NCBI RefSeq assembly: GCF_009496285.1
Contig: NZ_WIJK01000003.1
Coordinates: forward strand, 1-64,000
From: Streptococcus mitis
Lineage (GTDB): Bacteria > Bacillota > Bacilli > Lactobacillales > Streptococcaceae
Length of the DNA stretch: 64,000 nucleotides
Reading direction: 5' to 3'
Part shown: positions 37,307-46,608 of the stretch, one piece after another
Layout of the letters: each line of letters starts with the position of its first letter
Numbering within the stretch: the first letter of the stretch is position 1
Notes under the pieces: model-generated
What the model saw: only the letters and a program-made list of their open reading frames with translations
What the model was told of the DNA's origin: nothing
Databases searched by the model: none
Position numbers and translations under genes: made by a program

Positions 37307-37898
37307 GGGCATCGCCTCCTTCAAGTAAGGTCACTACTTGACTCAAAAGCTGCTCTCGACTGCCATTATTGTCTAATATATAAGTAGCAAATTTCTTCTT
37401 TTCTTCTAAAGGCCACTGTGAAGCTAAACGAGTTTTAGCTGACTCTTTGGATAACTGATCACGGTTCATTAAGCGATCCAGCTGGGTATCTCGGCTTACA
37501 TAAACTAGCCAAGTTTCATCGAACCATGAAACATAGTCCTGTTCAAAAAGCAATGGAATATCCATGAAAAATAGGTCCTCAGTCTTAGATAACTTGTCTC
37601 TCAAAGAGCCCAATTCTTCACGGATGATTTGTCCTTGAGTTTCTTTAGACCATTCTCTCTCCTCAGAGTTAGAAAAGATCAGACTGGCAAGTAATGGTCG
37701 ATTCAATTCCCCATCTTCTAGAAGGACTTTTTCACCGAAATGCTCTACTAAAATCTGATAAAGGCGACCACCAGGTTTTTGAAGTTGGTGAACAAGAGCA
37801 TCCGCATCTACCACTTCAAACCCTTTTTGTCTTAGAAAATTTGTGACAGTGGACTTCCCAGATGCAATACCACCAGTGATTCCGATAATTTTTCTCAT
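37293..37898 (-). CDS. coaE: Dephospho-CoA kinase
   Basis: Last step of coenzyme A synthesis. The 201 aa begin MRKIIGITGGIASGKSTVTN, with the P-loop at 8-17; the DLFFMDIPLLFEQ lid region follows. The ATG at 37898 is embedded in the mutM stop (TGATG), which fixes the start; 26 upstream in-frame residues belong to mutM in another frame. mutM-coaE-pmrA are translationally coupled. Confidence 0.95.
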   Translation of the reverse strand: MRKIIGITGGIASGKSTVTNFLRQKGFEVVDADALVHQLQKPGGRLYQILVEHFGEKVLLEDGELNRPLLASLIFSNSEEREWSKETQGQIIREELGSLRDKLSKTEDLFFMDIPLLFEQDYVSWFDETWLVYVSRDTQLDRLMNRDQLSKESAKTRLASQWPLEEKKKFATYILDNNGSREQLLSQVVTLLEGGDAHARD

Positions 37899-38722
37899 CA
37901 CTTTCTCCTTTGACATTTTGGACAAAAATGGGTCCCACGACAACCGAGTTGAATTTTTTCGATGATGGATCCACAACGTGAACAGGCTTGTCCTGCCTTG
38001 TCATAAACTTGATGAAAGTTTTGCATGGTCCCATCTTCGCCAAATGCATTGGTATAGGTGCGAATGGTTGAACCACCTTTTTCAACAGCCTGCCCCAAGA
38101 CTGCAATGGTCTGTTCATGAATAGCTATCGCTTCAGCTCTTGTCAAACTCTGAGAAGAACTAGCTGGATGAACTTTCGCTCTCCAGAGAACTTCATCCAC
38201 GTAGATATTTCCCAATCCAGCAACCAAAGTCTGATCGAGAAGATGCGATTTGATCGTTTTTTTAGATTTCTTCAAGGCACCTATAAAAATCTCTAAGTCA
38301 AAATCCTGTTCAGTAGGTTCTGGTCCAAGCTTTTTAGATATAAAGTAAGCATCTAAGAGTTCAGGAACAAGCAATTCCATGGTGCCAAACTTGCGGACAT
38401 CCTCGTAGACTAGAGTGCCTCCATCTTCAAAATGAATCAAAACATGGGCATGCTTACGTTCAGGGACTTGACCTGGATAATAAAAATACTTGCCTTCCAT
38501 CCTTAGATGAGAAATCAAGACCTTGTCTGTCAGGAAGAAAAGTAAATACTTGCCACGGCGCCCCATCGATTGAATTTCTTGACCAGGCACTTCATTTTGA
38601 AACTCGTCCAAATCTGTCTTAATCATCTTGGGATAACGAATGTCAAGACTAGCAATCTTCTTCCCTAGAATCAGTTTTTCAAGACCTCGTCGAACCGTTT
38701 CGACTTCAGGTAATTCAGGCAT
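37898..38722 (-). CDS. mutM: Formamidopyrimidine-DNA glycosylase
   Basis: Removes 8-oxoguanine and other oxidised purines. The catalytic N-terminal proline dictates the start MPELPEVETVRRGLEKLIL at 38722. The 274 aa include the H2TH segment (QTLVAGLGNIYVDEVLWRAK) and a C-terminal zinc finger (CSRCGSIIEKIQLGCRGTHF, then CPKC). Useful in an organism that makes hydrogen peroxide. It is coupled to coaE. Confidence 0.96.
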   Translation of the reverse strand: MPELPEVETVRRGLEKLILGKKIASLDIRYPKMIKTDLDEFQNEVPGQEIQSMGRRGKYLLFFLTDKVLISHLRMEGKYFYYPGQVPERKHAHVLIHFEDGGTLVYEDVRKFGTMELLVPELLDAYFISKKLGPEPTEQDFDLEIFIGALKKSKKTIKSHLLDQTLVAGLGNIYVDEVLWRAKVHPASSSQSLTRAEAIAIHEQTIAVLGQAVEKGGSTIRTYTNAFGEDGTMQNFHQVYDKAGQACSRCGSIIEKIQLGCRGTHFCPKCQRRK

Positions 38723-38770
38723 AACTCCTCCTTCTCTAAAAACAAGAAGCAGGCTACTGCCCACCTCTTC

Positions 38771-39670
38771 TTAATATTCTTTTTCGTTATAGCCAAAGTC
38801 AGCCAAATCTAGCTTCTTATCTCGCCAGTTTTTCTTAACCTTGACCCAAGTTTCTAGGAAGACCTTGTCTCCTAGCATGAGCTCGATATCACGACGGGCC
38901 ATAGTCCCAATTTTCTTGAGCATGGCACCACCTTTACCGATGACAATCCCTTTTTGGCTGTCACGTTCGACCATAATGTTTGCTCTAATGTGAACCTTGT
39001 CTGTATCCTCGTCTCTTTTCATTGAGTCCACCACTACTGCAACTGAGTGTGGAATTTCTTCACGAGTTAAGTGTAAGACCTTTTCACGAATCATCTCAGA
39101 AACCAAGAATCGTTCTGGATGGTCTGTGATTTGATCCGCAGGGAAATATTGGAAACCTTCCTCAAGATTTTCACTTAGAATATCGACTAAACGTGAAACA
39201 TTATTCCCCTGAAGGGCTGAAATAGGAACAATTTCCTTAAAGTCCATCTGATTGCGAAAATCGTCAATTTGAGCTAAAAGCTGGTCAGGATGAACCTTAT
39301 CAATCTTATTGACCACCAAAATCACTGGAACCTTAGCAGCCTTAAGACGCTCGATAATCATGTCATCGCCCTTACCACGCGCCTCATCTGCAGGCACCAT
39401 GAAAATTACGGTGTCCACTTCACGAAGGGTGCTGTAGGCAGACTCAACCATGAAATCGCCAAGAGCTGTTTTGGGTTTGTGAATTCCTGGGGTATCGATA
39501 AAGACGATTTGTTCCTTATCAGTGGTGTAAATACCCATGATTTTATTGCGCGTTGTCTGCGCCTTATCACTCATAATAGCAATCTTTTGCCCCATGACGT
39601 GATTCAAAAAAGTTGACTTCCCAACATTGGGACGTCCTAGAATGGCTACAAAGCCTGATTTAAATGTCAT
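38771..39670 (-). CDS. era: GTPase Era
   Basis: Binds 16S rRNA and assists 30S maturation. The 299 aa carry P-loop GRPNVGKST (12-20), DTPGIHKPK (G3), NKID (G4) and a C-terminal KH domain ([18 protein letters not shown]). It stands in the ybeY-dgkA-era order that links rRNA processing genes in Firmicutes. Confidence 0.97.
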   Translation of the reverse strand: MTFKSGFVAILGRPNVGKSTFLNHVMGQKIAIMSDKAQTTRNKIMGIYTTDKEQIVFIDTPGIHKPKTALGDFMVESAYSTLREVDTVIFMVPADEARGKGDDMIIERLKAAKVPVILVVNKIDKVHPDQLLAQIDDFRNQMDFKEIVPISALQGNNVSRLVDILSENLEEGFQYFPADQITDHPERFLVSEMIREKVLHLTREEIPHSVAVVVDSMKRDEDTDKVHIRANIMVERDSQKGIVIGKGGAMLKKIGTMARRDIELMLGDKVFLETWVKVKKNWRDKKLDLADFGYNEKEY

Positions 39671-39686
39671 AATTTCCTCTTACTGT

Positions 39687-40082
39687 TTAAAATAATAAGT
39701 CCCAAATCCGTGGGAGAAAGATAAGCGCACCTGTCAAAGCGGCAAAAATTGAGACTACAAGCACGGCACCTGCTGCCATGTCCTTAGCTTTCTTTGCCAA
39801 CATAGAAAAGTGATAGTGACTAGCCAAATCTACTACATTTTCAATAGCTGAATTAATAATCTCAAAAGCTACCACCATGAAAATGCTCATAAGTAGAAAT
39901 AACCATTCGATTCGTGACACCTGAAAAACAAAACCTGCAAGAACAACTACAAGAGCTGTCGCTGCATGCTTTCTCATATTACGTTCTTCCTCAATTGCAG
40001 TCAAAATCCCAGTGATGGCAAATTCTAAACTTGAGATTAGGTCACGATTTTTCCATTTTCGTTTATTGTCTTGTGAGTCCAT
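39687..40082 (-). CDS. dgkA: Diacylglycerol/undecaprenol kinase
   Basis: The 131-aa membrane kinase has three helices and the DgkA signature ([40 protein letters not shown]). In Gram-positives the main substrate is undecaprenol. It overlaps ybeY by 20 bp. Confidence 0.95.
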   Translation of the reverse strand: MDSQDNKRKWKNRDLISSLEFAITGILTAIEEERNMRKHAATALVVVLAGFVFQVSRIEWLFLLMSIFMVVAFEIINSAIENVVDLASHYHFSMLAKKAKDMAAGAVLVVSIFAALTGALIFLPRIWDLLF

Positions 40083-40560
40083 AGGCTGTCAAAATTTCTT
40101 CTTGTAAACCGAACATCTCCGCTTCTTCTTCGGGAGTGTAGTGATCATAGCCGTTAATGTGTAAAAAGCCGTGCACTGCCAAGAAGCCCATCTCACGCTC
40201 AAAACTATGACCGTACTCCTCAGCCTGCTCATGTGCCTTATCAATAGAGATGAACAGTTCCCCAATATAGGCATCAAACTCAGACATCATCTCTGCCAAT
40301 TCTGGATTTTCAAGCAAATCCTCTTCGTCAAAGGCAATTTCCAACTCTGGTTTATACTCAAGGCTGATGACATCTGTCGGACGGTCTGTGTCACGGTACT
40401 CCAGATTGAGTTCATGACTACGCTCATTGGTCACAAAAGTGACTGCCATCTCCTTGTCTTCTTTTTGTAATTTTTGGGCTGCAAATTCCAAAATTTCTTG
40501 GGTTTGTTGCAACATTTCTTTTGAAACTTGACCCGTTTCATCTACCATTTCAATATACAT
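40063..40560 (-). CDS. ybeY: Endoribonuclease YbeY
   Basis: 16S rRNA 3'-end maturation and ribosome quality control. The 165 aa contain the zinc site [11 protein letters not shown] (His-x3-His-x5-His). First gene of the minus-strand run; a GAGA-type RBS lies before ATG 40560. The pavA gene diverges from it. Confidence 0.97.
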   Translation of the reverse strand: MYIEMVDETGQVSKEMLQQTQEILEFAAQKLQKEDKEMAVTFVTNERSHELNLEYRDTDRPTDVISLEYKPELEIAFDEEDLLENPELAEMMSEFDAYIGELFISIDKAHEQAEEYGHSFEREMGFLAVHGFLHINGYDHYTPEEEAEMFGLQEEILTAYGLTRQ

Positions 40561-40625
40561 GTATTTCTCGATTCTCTTTACTTGGCTTTATTATATCACA
40601 TTTCTATGATTTTATTCTACCTTTT

Positions 40626-40634
40626 TGATATAAT
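40626..40634 (+). promoter_or_regulatory. Extended -10 promoter of pavA
   Basis: TGATATAAT lies 30 bp before the ATG at 40665; the mRNA leader would hold the GAGGAGAG binding site. A closer ATG at 40638 falls on the transcription start and has no RBS. Confidence 0.7.
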
Positions 40635-40664
40635 ACTATGGAATACATTCACGAGGAGAGAACC

Positions 40665-42320
40665 ATGTCATTTGATGGATTTTATTTACACCACATGGTT
40701 GAGGAATTGCGAACTGAGTTACTAAATGGTCGCATTCAAAAAATTAATCAACCCTTTGAACAAGAACTGGTCTTGCAAATCCGTAGCAATCGCAAAAGTC
40801 ATCGTTTGCTCCTGTCTGCCCATCCTGTTTTTGGACGCATCCAGTTAACAGAGTCAACCTTTGAAAATCCTGCTCAGCCATCTACTTTTATTATGGTATT
40901 GAGAAAATACCTTCAAGGAGCAGTTATTGAGTCAATCGAGCAGATCGAAAATGATCGTATCGTGGAAATAACGGTTTCCAATAAAAACGAGATTGGGGAC
41001 CATATCCAGGCCACACTCATCATCGAGATTATGGGCAAACACAGTAATATTCTACTTGTGGATAAGTCTAGTCACAAAATCCTTGAAGTTATCAAGCATA
41101 TTGGTTTCTCTCAAAATAGCTACCGTACCTTATTACCTGGTGCTACTTATATTGCTCCTCCAGGCACAGAGGCTCTCAATCCTTTTACCATCAAGGATGA
41201 AAAATTGTTTGAGATTCTACAAACTCAAGAACTAACTGCCAAAAATCTCCAGAGTCTCTTTCAAGGTATAGGGCGAGATACGGCAAACGAATTGGAAAAA
41301 TTATTAACGAATGATAAACTATCCAATTTCCGAAGCTTTTTTAAGCAAGAAACCAAACCTTGCTTAACAGACAAGTCTTTCTCTTGTGTGCCTTTTTCTA
41401 GCAAAACAACGGAGAATTTTGATAGCCTTTCTCAATTACTTGATGTCTATTACAAGGATAAGGCAGAGCGTGATCGAGTTAAGCAACAGGCTAGCGAACT
41501 CATTCGCCGAGTTGAAAATGAGCTACAAAAAAATCGTCAAAAACTTAAAAAACAAGAAAAAGAACTCCTTGCTACTGAAAATGCAGAGGAATTTCGTCAA
41601 AAAGGTGAATTGCTAACGACTTTTCTTCATCAAGTTCCCAATGACCAAGATCAGGTCATTTTGGAAAACTACTACACCAATCAACCTATCACGATTGCAC
41701 TTGATAAAGCTTTAACACCAAACCAAAATGCTCAACGTTACTTCAAGCGTTATCAGAAATTAAAAGAAGCTGTTAAATACCTGACTGAACTAATCGAAGA
41801 AACCAAGGCTACTATTCGTTACCTAGAAAGTGTAGAGACAGTTCTCAACCAGGCTGGACTAGATGAAATTGCTGAAATTCGTGAGGAATTGATTCAAACA
41901 GGATTTATCCGCAGAAGACAAAGGGAAAAAATCCAGAAACGACAGAAACCTGAAAAATATCTTGCAAGCGACGGAAAAACCATTATCCTAGTTGGTCGTA
42001 ACAACCTTCAAAACGACGAGTTAACCTTTAAAATGGCTCGTAAAGAAGAACTCTGGTTCCATGCTAAGGACATCCCTGGAAGTCACGTTGTTATCACTGC
42101 CAATCTCAATCCGACTGATGAGGTTAAAACAGACGCTGCAGAACTTGCAGCCTACTTCTCTAAGGGGCGTCTCTCAAATCTCGTTCAGGTAGATATGATT
42201 GAAGTTAAAAAACTCAACAAACCAACTGGTGGAAAACCTGGTTTTGTCACCTATACTGGGCAAAAGACCCTCCGTGTCACACCAGACCCTGAAAAGATTC
42301 AGTCCATGAAAATCAAATAA
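40665..42320 (+). CDS. pavA: Fibronectin-binding / ribosome quality control protein (PavA, RqcH family)
   Basis: A 551-aa NFACT protein, the same length as pneumococcal PavA: NFACT-N domain (MSFDGFYLHHMVEELRTELL), helix-hairpin-helix, a long central coiled coil (about 270-430), and an NFACT-R/C part (LWFHAKDIPGSHVVI). Originally described as a surface adhesin without signal peptide; the family's core role is RqcH-type tailing of stalled chains on the 50S subunit. GAGGAGAG lies 4 nt before ATG 40665. Confidence 0.94.
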   Translation: MSFDGFYLHHMVEELRTELLNGRIQKINQPFEQELVLQIRSNRKSHRLLLSAHPVFGRIQLTESTFENPAQPSTFIMVLRKYLQGAVIESIEQIENDRIVEITVSNKNEIGDHIQATLIIEIMGKHSNILLVDKSSHKILEVIKHIGFSQNSYRTLLPGATYIAPPGTEALNPFTIKDEKLFEILQTQELTAKNLQSLFQGIGRDTANELEKLLTNDKLSNFRSFFKQETKPCLTDKSFSCVPFSSKTTENFDSLSQLLDVYYKDKAERDRVKQQASELIRRVENELQKNRQKLKKQEKELLATENAEEFRQKGELLTTFLHQVPNDQDQVILENYYTNQPITIALDKALTPNQNAQRYFKRYQKLKEAVKYLTELIEETKATIRYLESVETVLNQAGLDEIAEIREELIQTGFIRRRQREKIQKRQKPEKYLASDGKTIILVGRNNLQNDELTFKMARKEELWFHAKDIPGSHVVITANLNPTDEVKTDAAELAAYFSKGRLSNLVQVDMIEVKKLNKPTGGKPGFVTYTGQKTLRVTPDPEKIQSMKIK

Positions 42321-42382
42321 AGTCTTGTATACTGGTGGGCTGTTACTGCTATAGACTCAAATAAAAATGGGAGGTGTGTTCA

Positions 42383-43240
42383 ATGCTACGGCATATCAAA
42401 TCTATTTTAACTATTATATTCGGAGCTGCCATTTATGCCTTCGGACTCACGTATTTTGTTGTGCCCCACCACTTATTCGAGGGTGGAGCAACAGGAATCA
42501 CCTTGATTACCTATTATCTCTTTAACATCCCTATCTCCGTGATGAACCTCATCATCAATATCCCATTATTCATTCTAGCCTGGAAAATATTTGGTGCGAA
42601 GACCCTGTACAGCAGCCTACTCGGAACCATTTCCTTATCCATTTGGTTAGCAATCTTTGAAAAGATTCCTCTCAGCTTTAATCTTGAGGGAGATCTGGTC
42701 ATCGTTGCTTTAGTTGCGGGTGTTCTTTTAGGACTTGGTCTAGGTATTATCTTCAATGCTGGTGGTACCACTGGAGGGACAGATATCGTTGCTCGAATCC
42801 TGAACAAGTACACCAATATCTCCGTAGGGAAATTACTCTTTGCACTAGACTTCCTCATCTTAATGCTCATTTTAATTATCTTCCAAGACCTTCGTCTCGT
42901 TACTTATACACTTCTATTTGACTTCATCGTTTCAAGAGTTATTGACTTGATTGGTGAAGGCGGATATGCTGGAAAAGGTTTTATGATTATCACTCAAAAG
43001 CCTATGGAAGTGGCAGATAAAATCAATGAAGAGTTAAGTCGAGGTGTCACCTTCATATCTGGACAAGGTTACTACAGTCAAAAAGATTTAAAAATTATCT
43101 ACTGTATCGTAGCAAGAAATGAAATGATTAAGATGAAAGAATTGATTCATACGATTGATCCTAAAGCCTTTATCACCATCACTGAAGCTCACGAAATTCT
43201 TGGAGAAGGCTTCACCTTTGTAAAAGAAGAAACTTCCTAA
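42383..43240 (+). CDS. YitT-family membrane protein
   Basis: The 285-aa protein has about five or six membrane helices of the YitT domain (YAFGLTYFVVPHHLFEGGAT; NAGGTTGGTDIVARILNKYT) and a C-terminal cytoplasmic DUF2179 domain (about 205-285). A GGGAGG RBS 8 nt before the ATG at 42383 decides the start; an upstream in-frame GTG is discarded. The family's substrate is unknown. Its own terminator follows. Confidence 0.88.
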   Translation: MLRHIKSILTIIFGAAIYAFGLTYFVVPHHLFEGGATGITLITYYLFNIPISVMNLIINIPLFILAWKIFGAKTLYSSLLGTISLSIWLAIFEKIPLSFNLEGDLVIVALVAGVLLGLGLGIIFNAGGTTGGTDIVARILNKYTNISVGKLLFALDFLILMLILIIFQDLRLVTYTLLFDFIVSRVIDLIGEGGYAGKGFMIITQKPMEVADKINEELSRGVTFISGQGYYSQKDLKIIYCIVARNEMIKMKELIHTIDPKAFITITEAHEILGEGFTFVKEETS

Positions 43241-43252
43241 TACATAGACAAC

Positions 43253-43290
43253 AAAAATAGTAACTTCGAATTTGAAGTTACTATTTTTTT
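43253..43290 (+). terminator. Terminator of the yitT-type gene
   Basis: AAAAATAGTAACTTC and GAAGTTACTATTTTT form a 15-bp stem with a long T tail. Confidence 0.9.
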
Positions 43291-43297
43291 TGATGAT

Positions 43298-43326
43298 AAA
43301 AACGGAAGAAGCAAATCTTCCGTTTT
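43298..43326 (-). terminator. Terminator of nox
   Basis: AAAACGGAAGA and TCTTCCGTTTT form an 11-bp stem, 9 bp after the nox stop codon. Confidence 0.85.
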
Positions 43327-43334
43327 ACAAATCA

Positions 43335-44714
43335 TTATTTTTCAGCTGTAAGTGCAGCCATTGTGATGTAGTTATATGGTTTGTTGAAGTGTGGCAAGAA
43401 GAATAGGTCTGTCAAGGCCAATTTTTCAATTGTAACATGTTCTTGGATAGCCAATGAGAACATGTGAATTCCCATGCTGATTGCTGAATCACGAGATACC
43501 ATTTGAGCACCAAGGATTTCACGGCTGTCTTTATCAAAGACAATCTTGATTGCTACTTCATAGTTATCATGTTTCATAAATTCTGGTTTTTGAAGATCGT
43601 TGAAGCCTGTTTCGACAGCATTGTATCCTGCAGCTTTAGCTTTTTCAAGAGTCAAGCCAGTTGAAACCATGTGAAGACCGTAGATAGAGATACCGTTTGA
43701 TCCTTGAACACCAATTCCTTCAAGTTCATGTCCACAAGCATTGTAAGCACCTACGATACCAGTACGTACAGCATTTGATGCAAGAGCGATGTAGCTAGTG
43801 TCTTTACGAGCGTTGTCATAAACAGTCGCACAGTCACCAACAGCGAATACCCCTGGAAGTGAAGTTTCTTGTTTCTTGTTAACAAGGAAGGCACCGTTGC
43901 GGAAAAGTTCAATCTTGCCATCAGCAAGAGCTGTGTTAGGACGGAAACCAACTGCAAGAACAACCATGTCAACATCGAATGTTTCTTTGTCAGTGATCAA
44001 GCGTTCAACTTTACCGTCGCCTTCGATAGCTTTAACAGTTTGTCCAAGTGCCAAACGGATGTTGTGGTCTTCCAAGTTTTTAGCCATCAATTGCGTGAAG
44101 TCTTTATCGTAGTATCCGTTCAAGACTGTATCTACGATGTCAACAAGGACAACTTCTTTTCCAAGACGTTCGAATGCTTCAGCAAGCTCAACACCGATGT
44201 ATCCACCACCGACAACAGCGATACGCTCAAGATGTTTGCTCTTGTCAGCAAGTTTGTTGATAACTTCTTCTGCGTTTTGGTACAATTTAACGAATTGTAC
44301 ATTTTCAAGAGTTGCTTTGAATTCGCGGTTACCCTTCACAATTTCAACACCTTCGATTGGTGGCAAGATTGGAGTTGAACCAGTCGCAAAGATCAATTTT
44401 TCGTATGATTCTTTGTGTTCTTTTCCATCAACTTCAGCAGTTACAACTTTATTATCATAGTCAATTGAAAGAACTGGTGAGTTCATGTAAACTTTAGCAC
44501 CTTTTGCTTCCAATTTTTCTTTATCTGAGTAGAAGAGACCTTCTGGACCATCAATTTGCTCACCAATCCAAAGAGCCATTCCACATCCTAGGAATGAAAT
44601 GTTTGAGTTTTGGTCAAAAACAACGATTTCATTTTCATTTCCAAAATTGTCCAACATAGTGTTGATACAAGCTGTTCCAGCGTGGTTAGCACCCACGACT
44701 ACGATTTTACTCAT
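43335..44714 (-). CDS. nox: Water-forming NADH oxidase
   Basis: Reduces oxygen to water with NADH and removes oxygen without making peroxide. The 459 aa belong to the CoA-disulfide-reductase-like flavoproteins: FAD motif [12 protein letters not shown] (6-17), catalytic Cys44 in [13 protein letters not shown]-binding motif [15 protein letters not shown], and C-terminal dimer domain. It is transcribed divergently from apbE across a region with three cre-like sites, so carbon catabolite control (CcpA) is likely. Confidence 0.96.
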   Translation of the reverse strand: MSKIVVVGANHAGTACINTMLDNFGNENEIVVFDQNSNISFLGCGMALWIGEQIDGPEGLFYSDKEKLEAKGAKVYMNSPVLSIDYDNKVVTAEVDGKEHKESYEKLIFATGSTPILPPIEGVEIVKGNREFKATLENVQFVKLYQNAEEVINKLADKSKHLERIAVVGGGYIGVELAEAFERLGKEVVLVDIVDTVLNGYYDKDFTQLMAKNLEDHNIRLALGQTVKAIEGDGKVERLITDKETFDVDMVVLAVGFRPNTALADGKIELFRNGAFLVNKKQETSLPGVFAVGDCATVYDNARKDTSYIALASNAVRTGIVGAYNACGHELEGIGVQGSNGISIYGLHMVSTGLTLEKAKAAGYNAVETGFNDLQKPEFMKHDNYEVAIKIVFDKDSREILGAQMVSRDSAISMGIHMFSLAIQEHVTIEKLALTDLFFLPHFNKPYNYITMAALTAEK

Positions 44715-44764
44715 AAGATAATTCCTACCTTTAATTTTTTTTACCTTTCCAGTATATCATTTTC

Positions 44765-44779
44765 TGTGAGCGTTTACAA
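44765..44779. promoter_or_regulatory. cre site 1 (CcpA), perfect match
   Basis: The minus strand reads TTGTAAACGCTCACA, fitting WTGNAANCGNWNNCW at every position. It lies about 50 bp before nox. Confidence 0.75.
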
Positions 44780-44835
44780 GCTTTTTACTTGTTTTCCCTT
44801 ATTTTCGAAAAGATTGAAAACATATATCAACTTAT

Positions 44836-44850
44836 TTTCAGCGTTTTCAA
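44836..44850. promoter_or_regulatory. cre-like site 2 (CcpA)
   Basis: The minus strand reads TTGAAAACGCTGAAA, one mismatch to the cre consensus; mid-way between nox and apbE. Confidence 0.55.
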
Positions 44851-44914
44851 ATTTTATTTTAAGGGAATTTAGTTTTTTTGAGCATATTTCTTGACTTTTT
44901 GTAAAAAATGATTT

Positions 44915-44929
44915 GTGAAAACGCTGACT
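44915..44929. promoter_or_regulatory. cre-like site 3 (CcpA)
   Basis: The plus strand reads GTGAAAACGCTGACT, one mismatch at the first base; about 100 bp before apbE. TTGACT at 44891-44896 upstream may belong to the apbE-side promoter. Confidence 0.6.
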
Positions 44930-45030
44930 TTATGATATTCTATTTACATGGGAATAAAATATAAATCTTTACATCACTTTCATGATAGGATTTACAACTA
45001 TTTCCAATTGACTTGAAAGGAGTTGGTTTT

Positions 45031-45945
45031 TTGCCTCTTAGTTCATCTTCTCAACGACTAATGGGAACTACGATTACCATTTCCTTAGTACATGATCAGG
45101 CTGATAGTCTGCTCAGGCAAGCTTTTGATTTGCTTAGGGAGCTTGAATTTCGCTTCAATGCCAACAGTTCTGAATCGGAATTGATGGAAATCAACCATCG
45201 AGCTGGAATTGCTCCAGTCAAGGTTCATCCTGATTTATTTGAACTGATTTCCTTAGGTTTAGACCATAGTCTAGCACCTGGAAGTCATCTCAATATTAGT
45301 ATCGGCCCCTTGGTTCAAACCTGGCGTATTGGTTTTTCCGATGCGAAAGTTGCTAGTCCTGAAGAAATTTCTTCCGTTTTACCATTGATAGATCCCAGTT
45401 TTATCAAGCTTGATTCAATTGATTCTACTGTTTTTTTAGAAAAAAAAGGGATGAAAATTGACTTAGGTTGTTTAGCAAAGGGGTACAGTGCAGATAAGGT
45501 TGCTACTTTCTTAAAAGAAAATGGTGTCACTTCTGCTCTTATCAATCTTGGAGGAAATATCCTTACCATTGGTAATAACCAAGCCAGAAATGGACAACCT
45601 TGGCAAATTGGTATTCAAGACCCTAATCATCCACGTGGTAATCATCTGATGACCTTGTCAATTACTGGAAAGTCAGTTGTTACATCTGGAATTTATGAAC
45701 GGCATCTTGAAATCGATGGAAAGGATTATCATCACATTTTCGATAGTGAAACTGGCTATCCTATTGAAACGGATTTGGCTAGTTTAACCATTATATCTGA
45801 CCGCTCAGTTGATGGTGAGATATGGACCACACGATTGTTTGGTGAACGTAGCGCTTCTATCATGTGGCAAATCGAAAATATCGATGGAATCGAAGCCATC
45901 CTTATTGATAAAGATGGACATATCGCTTGTTCATCCGGTATCTAA
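45031..45945 (+). CDS. apbE: FAD:protein FMN transferase (ApbE), cytosolic form
   Basis: Attaches FMN from FAD to a Thr/Ser of target flavoproteins. The 304 aa show RLMGTTITISL, the N-S-S-E-SELMEIN block, LGCLAKGYSADKVATFLKEN, GGNILTIG and the C-terminal FDSETGYPIETDLASLTI. The start is TTG at 45031 with AAGGAG 8 nt upstream; a longer TTG frame from 45013 lies before that RBS. There is no signal peptide or lipobox, so it works in the cytoplasm, unlike most ApbE proteins. It heads an operon with two flavin oxidoreductases, one of which carries motifs resembling its target sequence. Confidence 0.9.
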   Translation: MPLSSSSQRLMGTTITISLVHDQADSLLRQAFDLLRELEFRFNANSSESELMEINHRAGIAPVKVHPDLFELISLGLDHSLAPGSHLNISIGPLVQTWRIGFSDAKVASPEEISSVLPLIDPSFIKLDSIDSTVFLEKKGMKIDLGCLAKGYSADKVATFLKENGVTSALINLGGNILTIGNNQARNGQPWQIGIQDPNHPRGNHLMTLSITGKSVVTSGIYERHLEIDGKDYHHIFDSETGYPIETDLASLTIISDRSVDGEIWTTRLFGERSASIMWQIENIDGIEAILIDKDGHIACSSGI

Positions 45946-45985
45946 AGATAAATAATAAATAATGCAAAAAGAGAAAGGAAAGCTC

Positions 45986-46591
45986 ATGCTAAAACTTATT
46001 GCTATTGTAGGAACTAACTCTAAACGTTCCACAAACCGCCAACTGCTTCAATATATGCAAAAACACTTTGCTGATAAAGCAGAAATCGAATTGGTAGAAA
46101 TTAAAGACCTACCAGTCTTCAACAAACCTGCAGATAAACTTATTCCTGCAGAAGCCTTGGAAATCGCTGCAAAAATCGAAGCAGCTGATGGTGTGATTAT
46201 CGGTACTCCTGAATATGATCACTCAATTCCTGCCGTTCTTATGAGCGCTCTTGCTTGGATTTCTTATGGAGTATTTCCACTCCTTAACAAACCAGTGATG
46301 ATCACAGGCGCTTCATACGGTACACTCGGTTCTTCACGTGCTCAATTGCAACTCCGTCAAATCTTGAATGCACCAGAAATTAAAGCAAATGTTCTCCCAG
46401 ATGAGTTCTTGCTCTCTCATTCTCTTCAAGCATTCGATAAGAATGGTGACTTGGTAGATCTTGATGTCATCAAGAAATTAGATGCCATCTTTGATGACTT
46501 CCGTATCTTTGTTAAAGTGACTGAAAAATTGCGTAATGCACAAGAACTTCTTCGTAAAGATGCAGAAGAATTTGACTGGGAAAATTTGTAA
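45986..46591 (+). CDS. NAD(P)H-dependent FMN reductase-like flavoprotein
   Basis: A 201-aa flavodoxin-fold protein: MLKLIAIVGTNSKRSTNRQL (FMN phosphate loop), DGVIIGTPEYDHSIPAVLMS and KPVMITGASYGTLGSSRAQ. AGGA lies 6 nt before the ATG at 45986; an in-frame ATG at 45962 has no RBS. It is about the size of the N-terminal domain of the next gene and clearly its paralogue, but lacks the PAS-like part and the C-terminal tail. Likely to supply reduced flavin in the operon. Confidence 0.88.
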   Translation: MLKLIAIVGTNSKRSTNRQLLQYMQKHFADKAEIELVEIKDLPVFNKPADKLIPAEALEIAAKIEAADGVIIGTPEYDHSIPAVLMSALAWISYGVFPLLNKPVMITGASYGTLGSSRAQLQLRQILNAPEIKANVLPDEFLLSHSLQAFDKNGDLVDLDVIKKLDAIFDDFRIFVKVTEKLRNAQELLRKDAEEFDWENL

Positions 46592-46608
46592 GATAGGAGA
46601 TCGAAAGA

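Noticed and set aside
37899..37976. Longer N-terminus for coaE
   Set aside because: The extra codons overlap mutM in another frame; the ATG in the TGATG junction gives the family's normal N-terminus MRKIIGITGG.
43869..44378. A 169-codon plus-strand frame
   Set aside because: It is antisense to nox, which has all motifs of NADH oxidase; no RBS and unlikely composition.
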